From Trichobilharzia regenti (Eukaryota; Platyhelminthes; Trematoda; Strigeidida; Schistosomatidae), in the NCBI GenBank assembly GCA_944472135.2, contig OX235262.1, forward strand, positions 165,291,509 through 165,355,508: DNA of 64,000 nt. The letters are read 5' to 3'. The position numbers and the translations under genes were made by a program. The notes beneath the pieces are model-generated. The model did no database searches, was not told the origin of the DNA, and was given only the letters and a program-made list of their open reading frames with translations. Of this stretch, positions 60,113-64,000 are shown one piece after another (the first letter of the stretch is position 1; each line of letters starts with the position of its first letter).

Positions 60113-60405
60113 AGGATTTCATCATGAGCTGACATTAGTTAGAGAACCATTGGAAAACCTGGGAACACTGGACATCTGTTTTGTCCTAGTTTGGGACTCT
60201 TCAGCAGTTCGCACCCACACCGCGGGGTTCGAACCCAGGACCTTCTGGTTGCAAGGTGAGCTTGTATACTATTAAGCAACTGGGACCCGATCCAATGTCC
60301 TATGAATTCTAACTTCTGCCAATTCATCACATACAGCGACCAATAGCCAATATCTTAGGCGAGTATAATAATAATCAAATCCCTACAAACCAACACTTGA
60401 ATTAC
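60113..60405 (-). mobile_element. SINE-1 copy inserted in PLE fragment
   Basis: Minus strand: tail TTTCATCATGAGCTGAC, hammerhead 60165-60210, reverse B box GGTTCGAACCCAGGACC, reverse A box TATTAAGCAACTGGGACC, internal segment, right terminus AATCAAATCCCTACAAACC. Flanks AATTGCTGGTTTG and AATTACTGTTTTG are similar and may be a decayed duplication. Confidence 0.76.
60165..60210 (-). ncRNA. hammerhead of SINE-1 (60.2 kb)
   Basis: Minus strand: GAACTG, perfect core CTGAAGA, stem II GTCCC with a loop and AGGAC, AAAACAGATGTC (G of GAAA changed), CAGTGT. Confidence 0.55.
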
Positions 60406-60539
60406 TGTTTTGTTTTCTACCTTCTTCAAATCTGTTAGGAATATTTTGTTATCGTTATAATCATCGTAATTAACTACGTGCAAAACATTTACCACATTAT
60501 TATTATTTGATGCACAAAATCACCGTCATTGGTTAAAAT

Positions 60540-60622
60540 TTTTATATATAAATCTATGTAAATTAGAGTAAAGCCTGAAGAAGATATAATTGAAAACAAC
60601 AATATTGTTCACTTATATGTCT
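60540..60622 (+). mobile_element. PLE-D-like terminal repeat with hammerhead remnant
   Basis: AAAGCCTGAAGAAGATATAA, TTGAAAACAACAATATTGTTC, ACTTATATG. Same order as the PLE-D repeat (CTGAAGA, GAAAACAA, TTGTTC), but stem I is weak. Confidence 0.5.
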
Positions 60623-60639
60623 TGTTTTTCAAATGTGTA

Positions 60640-60855
60640 GAGATCTTTGGAACCCCCCCTTTAGGCATTGTTTATAGTCCGTTACCTTTACATTTACCTG
60701 CGTAGAAGCTTCTGCTGCATATACAGCGCTACAATCTCCACAATTTATCTGGTATGTGCAATTTTATTGATTGTTCTCTTCTGTTTTATCCTTACCGTTT
60801 ACTAGTGATGAATGTAAGGTGTTCATTGCATGAAAGTACACTCTTATGTCATGAT
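60640..60855 (-). mobile_element. PLE endonuclease fragment
   Basis: Reverse frame near 60690-60770 reads YQINCGDCSAVYAAEAS then TDYKQCLKGG, the Cys-containing start of a PLE GIY-YIG domain (compare CKIPCHDSDVNYIGQTSR). YIG is changed to YAA. Confidence 0.55.
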
Positions 60856-61138
60856 ATTTAAGAATTCTCTTCATTTCATCCCATGTCTCTTTTTGATAAG
60901 GAATTATCCCAGCAATCACCTAAGTCTTAGCAGCAGGTCTTGATACAGACTAATCGTCACTCTTGAAATATTGTTTGGTAAATGCTCTCTAGATATTTAG
61001 TTAACAAAATTGGTTTTCAAAGTAAACGTTTTGTATTCCACAGTTGATCAGCTATTAATTTCAAGGCTTTGATTTAATCACCATTGGAAAAAAATTAGTT
61101 TACAGGAATTTCACTGAATGAAGGTTGAATAAACTTAT
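60856..61138. other. no recognised feature
   Basis: Non-coding, no repeat match recognised. Confidence 0.35.
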
Positions 61139-61139
61139 G

Positions 61140-61325
61140 AATAATGGAATTACATTCTACCACAGTGTCCAAGTTGTACACTTACATAAAATTAACAATC
61201 TCAGTAGTGAGTTTGAACTTCAGGTGGATATGTACTGCAGAGGAGTCCCAAACCAGGGCGAAACAAGTGTCTAGTACCTCCTGGTTTTCTAGTGGTTCTC
61301 TACTTGATTTAGTCAATTCTGTGAC
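61140..61325 (+). mobile_element. PLE-B repeat end joined to SINE-1 3' half
   Basis: ATAATGGAATTACATTCTACC (end of the PLE-B terminal repeat) is followed by a SINE-1 part that begins near the ribozyme (61232-61277) and continues with TTTTCTAGTGGTTCTCTAC. The tRNA-like head is missing. Confidence 0.6.
61232..61277 (+). ncRNA. hammerhead of SINE-1 (61.2 kb)
   Basis: GTACTG, core CAGAGGA (mutated), stem II GTCCC with a loop and GGGC, perfect GAAA, CAAGTGTC, TAGTAC. Confidence 0.5.
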
Positions 61326-62105
61326 AAAGATTTGTCAAAAAGAAAGCGAGTTTAAGTAACTGAGCTAGAGGCTGTGATATCGTTAACAGGAATCTAACGA
61401 AGTTCAACAATAAAAACTTAGAATTGTAAAGTAGAAGGACATAGGTAATTCGACAGTGACATTGTTGATGAAAGAGTTTCCTAGGGCAAAATATAAAATG
61501 TTTTAATGTCTTGGATCATGTATACAGAGATTATGACTGTGAATAAATCCTTGTTAAACACATAATTCAATTTCATTCGGTTGAAATATGTAAATCCCAC
61601 TTAAACCTTTCCTAGTTCAGTTGGAATCTGAAATAGTATTCTTCAGAGCACAAATTCTGACAACACTGTGACCATCGTTTTAAATTATGAAATGTGTCAC
61701 ATCCTATTTAACATTTAGATGAGTCTGTTTTGTCTGCTATTCTATTTTACTCTAATTAGCTAATCTTACAGGTGATAACAATCTTTGCCATACTCACCAG
61801 TCAATGAATGGTTCTACTGAGAACAGAAGTTTAGCATCAAATGCATCATTTGTAAATCACACAATTTAAGGTGAAACCTCACTAAATTTCTTTGGAAACA
61901 GAAAACACACTGAGGTCATTATGTGCGATCTGTTGTTTGGTGTTTCCATCACTTTGATCTGGCTAGCAGGCACTCCTGTTTCAAGTGAATAGTTACCAAT
62001 TACTTGTAACAACAGTTAGTATATGAAAACAAAAATCTAGTTCAGGATTCAGAAGTTTATTTTGGTCTAAACTGATCACTTTTCATGTGTAGAAAAGATT
62101 CCACA
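61326..62105. other. no recognised feature
   Basis: No ORF or repeat recognised in this interval. Confidence 0.4.
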
Positions 62106-62109
62106 TCGA

Positions 62110-63345
62110 GAGATTATAATAATAACCAACACTTCATTCCAAACAACAATAATAATTATGCTGAATGGAATTTTCAGCGTTTCTATACATATTGCAACAA
62201 TTTACCTCCTTTTATAAATATGTACATACATAAAATTTAAAACAGTAATAATAATGTTCATGATGAAATCACCTCTATGAACAGAATGTTGGTAGAAACA
62301 TAGTGAAGTATAAGTAGATAGTATCATAGATAATACATGTAGTAATAATCTTTGTTTATACTTTGCAGTTCAGTTACTGATTTAAAACGTTTTTAAGTTC
62401 TTTTCTGACATTTGACTCCCTTTTCACATAAAATCCGTAATAATTATCATGATATGGTAGAATTTTTAAATTTGGTGGCCGTTTGAGCGTAATTTTTAAT
62501 TTCTTCTGGTTTTACCGGAAGAAATACAAGGCGAAAGTTGCGAATAAAAAGGATGTTCAGTATCAGACAAGATGAATTCACCCAAATGCTTGTAGGAATT
62601 GAAGTGCCTATTGACAATAATATCAGTTAGCTGAGCGAAAGGCACACTACTAACCCTACTTACAGTCTCCAGTGTTCTACCTAATATGACGTAGTCTTTT
62701 TTGAGAAGTTCAGAGAAGAACAATCGCCAACAATAAAGGAGAATGAGCAGAATACATGAATTAACAATTTGCAAGAGAGGGGGGTTCAGTTGTACCAGAA
62801 ATTCTCAACTCCTTTATGTAGTAAGTTAAACGAAAAATTTTCTTAGAAATCAACCGTATATGAAACGACCAACAGAGACTCGAAGACAAACTGGTAGCGA
62901 AATGAGAGATATTGGATTTACTCTCTAGCATACTGCCATCAATATTACAGGAATCATGAAGCTGAATCACTGCACACAAGTCTTGTTCGCATCTGAAACC
63001 AAAATCGATAATATGATACTTAGATGGATTTAATTTAAGACTATTTTGGATGAGACCATTGGTTTATTTCAGACAGGAATCTATTCATATAAAGACAACC
63101 CAAGGCAGAAACTACTGGGACAGAAATGATAAGATCATTGGCATATTCAACGAAGTTAGCTTTAGAGGAATATCGAAGGTCGTCGAAAAAGAAAGAAAAA
63201 AAGGAATGAAAAGAGTACAGCGCCTTGAGGCACACCAGTTTCCGTTGGCAAAGAAGTGCATAAATACTATAGTTCTCAATTTTAGTTGATGGTGAAATCT
63301 CTTCTGACTGCGTGAATAGTTGAATTTGCATGGGCTTCCATTATA
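62110..63345 (-). mobile_element. CR1/Jockey-like 3' fragment (minus)
   Basis: Minus-strand copy from just before the RT YADD box to the 3' end. Frame 63041-63331 has SFFFDDLRYSSKANFVEYAN then DLIISVPV (YADD changed to YAND), NRFLSEINQWS; frame 62761-62979 has NIDGSMLESKSNISH and IRLISKKIFRLTYYIKELR; frame 62496-62774 has LLKKDYVILGRTLETVSRVS and YSQLSPCISSGKTR. The 3' untranslated end (62110-62480) includes the inverse of CTGAAAATTCCATTCAGC. Three frames mean at least two frameshifts. Confidence 0.82.
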
Positions 63346-63545
63346 ATCCCGTCAAGTAAACTGACTAATGAACCTTAAGTGTTTAGGCCTGAGTGGTAAA
63401 TACATTTCTAAATCGTAAGTTTATAACTTTAAATATTTAAGAAGACGGTGTGGCTTAGATGTTTCTTTATGGTTTTGACTGTATAGAATGAACAAAATAG
63501 CGATACTTGGTAAACAATTATTATTATTTCCTTGGGTTTTGAGTC
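63346..63545. other. no recognised feature
   Basis: Short unassigned spacer. Confidence 0.35.
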
Positions 63546-63640
63546 GGATAAAGTCGGTGGCACAGTGGTTAGGACTCTCGCCAACCATGGACATAGTCCG
63601 GGGTTCGAGCCCACGCCGACGCACACCTGATATCTATGGT
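63546..63640 (+). mobile_element. SINE-3 head
   Basis: AGTCGGTGGCACAGTGGTTAG (A box) and CCGGGGTTCGAGCCC (B box), then GCCGACGCACACC. Only the tRNA-like part is present. Confidence 0.68.
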
Positions 63641-63644
63641 TGGC

Positions 63645-63740
63645 CTGCGAAATTTGGGCTACCGATATCCACGCTGAAAATTCCATACCTGTACCAAAAA
63701 ATACGGTGTGGAATCAAGCTGTTATCAAAAATAAAAAAAT
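63645..63740 (+). mobile_element. CR1-like 3' tail
   Basis: CGCTGAAAATTCCATACC, TGTACCAAAAAATACGG, TGTGGAATCAAGCTG: the last bases of the CR1-like family without coding part. Confidence 0.65.
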
Positions 63741-63744
63741 AATT

Positions 63745-64000
63745 TCGACAACACGCCTCCATTTGACCTTGTTCTCAATAATCCTCTTTAACTGACCTGA
63801 AGATTGCCCATAAGCTCTAATATTCTCCTCATACGATCTCTCCCGTGTTAACTTCGGACACACACTCAAGTCACCGTTTCCCATCCGAGCAACACTTGAG
63901 GGACTGGCGCGTGATATTACTAACGGTTTCTTCAGCGTGTATTCAGTCCATCTCCATAATAATTTTCTTATTAAATATATCACACAGTGAAACAGCATTA
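63745..64000 (-). mobile_element. RTE-like 3' fragment, cut by the window end
   Basis: Reverse frame 63714-63998 keeps the C-terminal tail: RWTEYTLKKPLVISRASPSS, TRERSYEENIRAYGQSSGQL, KRIIENKVKWRRVVE. It continues past the window edge. Confidence 0.7.

Overview
This window reads as a gene-poor, repeat-packed, A+T-rich piece of a flatworm genome, most probably a schistosome blood fluke. That is an inference. It rests on copies of a tRNA-like short element carrying a hammerhead ribozyme core that matches the Smalpha family of Schistosoma as I remember it, next to RTE-like and CR1/Jockey-like non-LTR retrotransposons and many Penelope-like elements (PLEs). I could not support a single host protein gene, rRNA or functional tRNA gene. 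Nearly everything recognisable is a retroelement or a fragment of one.

Layout. 0.2-2 kb: two PLE-B fragments. 3.7-10.8 kb: decayed and fresh RTE 3' ends with four tRNA-like SINE families. 10.9-16.7 kb: an unassigned repeat (X), a CR1-like fragment, RTE ends, an ORF-less PLE mini-element with inverted ends, and a Smalpha-like copy. 17.8-24.5 kb: RTE, SINE-4, a PLE-B copy split by a CR1-like fragment and a SINE, and two PLE-E fragments on opposite strands. 25-29 kb: PLE-C, two large SINE-1 copies, repeat X. 29.1-33.7 kb: a PLE-B copy interrupted by an intact PLE-A (806-codon ORF, identical 120-bp terminal repeats). 35-44 kb: SINEs, a PLE-E mini-element, an RTE copy with an RT domain, PLE-G, a second RTE copy with an RT domain. 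44.7-49.5 kb: a CR1-like copy and PLE-D, which lies between long inverted repeats inside an older PLE fragment. 49.5-57.7 kb: PLE-B, RTE, PLE-F, a hairpin SINE, PLE-G with two nested SINEs, a Smalpha palindrome. 57.7-59.5 kb: the longest CR1-like copy. 60-64 kb: more fragments.

The most notable pattern joins the PLEs and the SINEs. Hammerhead or hammerhead-like motifs occur in the terminal repeats of several PLE families and in two tRNA-like SINE families. Both classes repeatedly show the same architecture: inverted ends with the ribozyme-bearing sequence on both sides. Three insertions with readable boundaries (PLE-A, PLE-D and a SINE-1 hairpin) each have a perfect 12-bp target duplication. 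This fits the idea that one PLE-type insertion machinery moves both the autonomous PLEs and the short ribozyme-bearing elements.

Family letters (PLE-A to PLE-H, SINE-1 to SINE-4, repeats X and Y) are working labels for this window, not database names. Boundaries of decayed fragments are approximate, usually within a few tens of bases.
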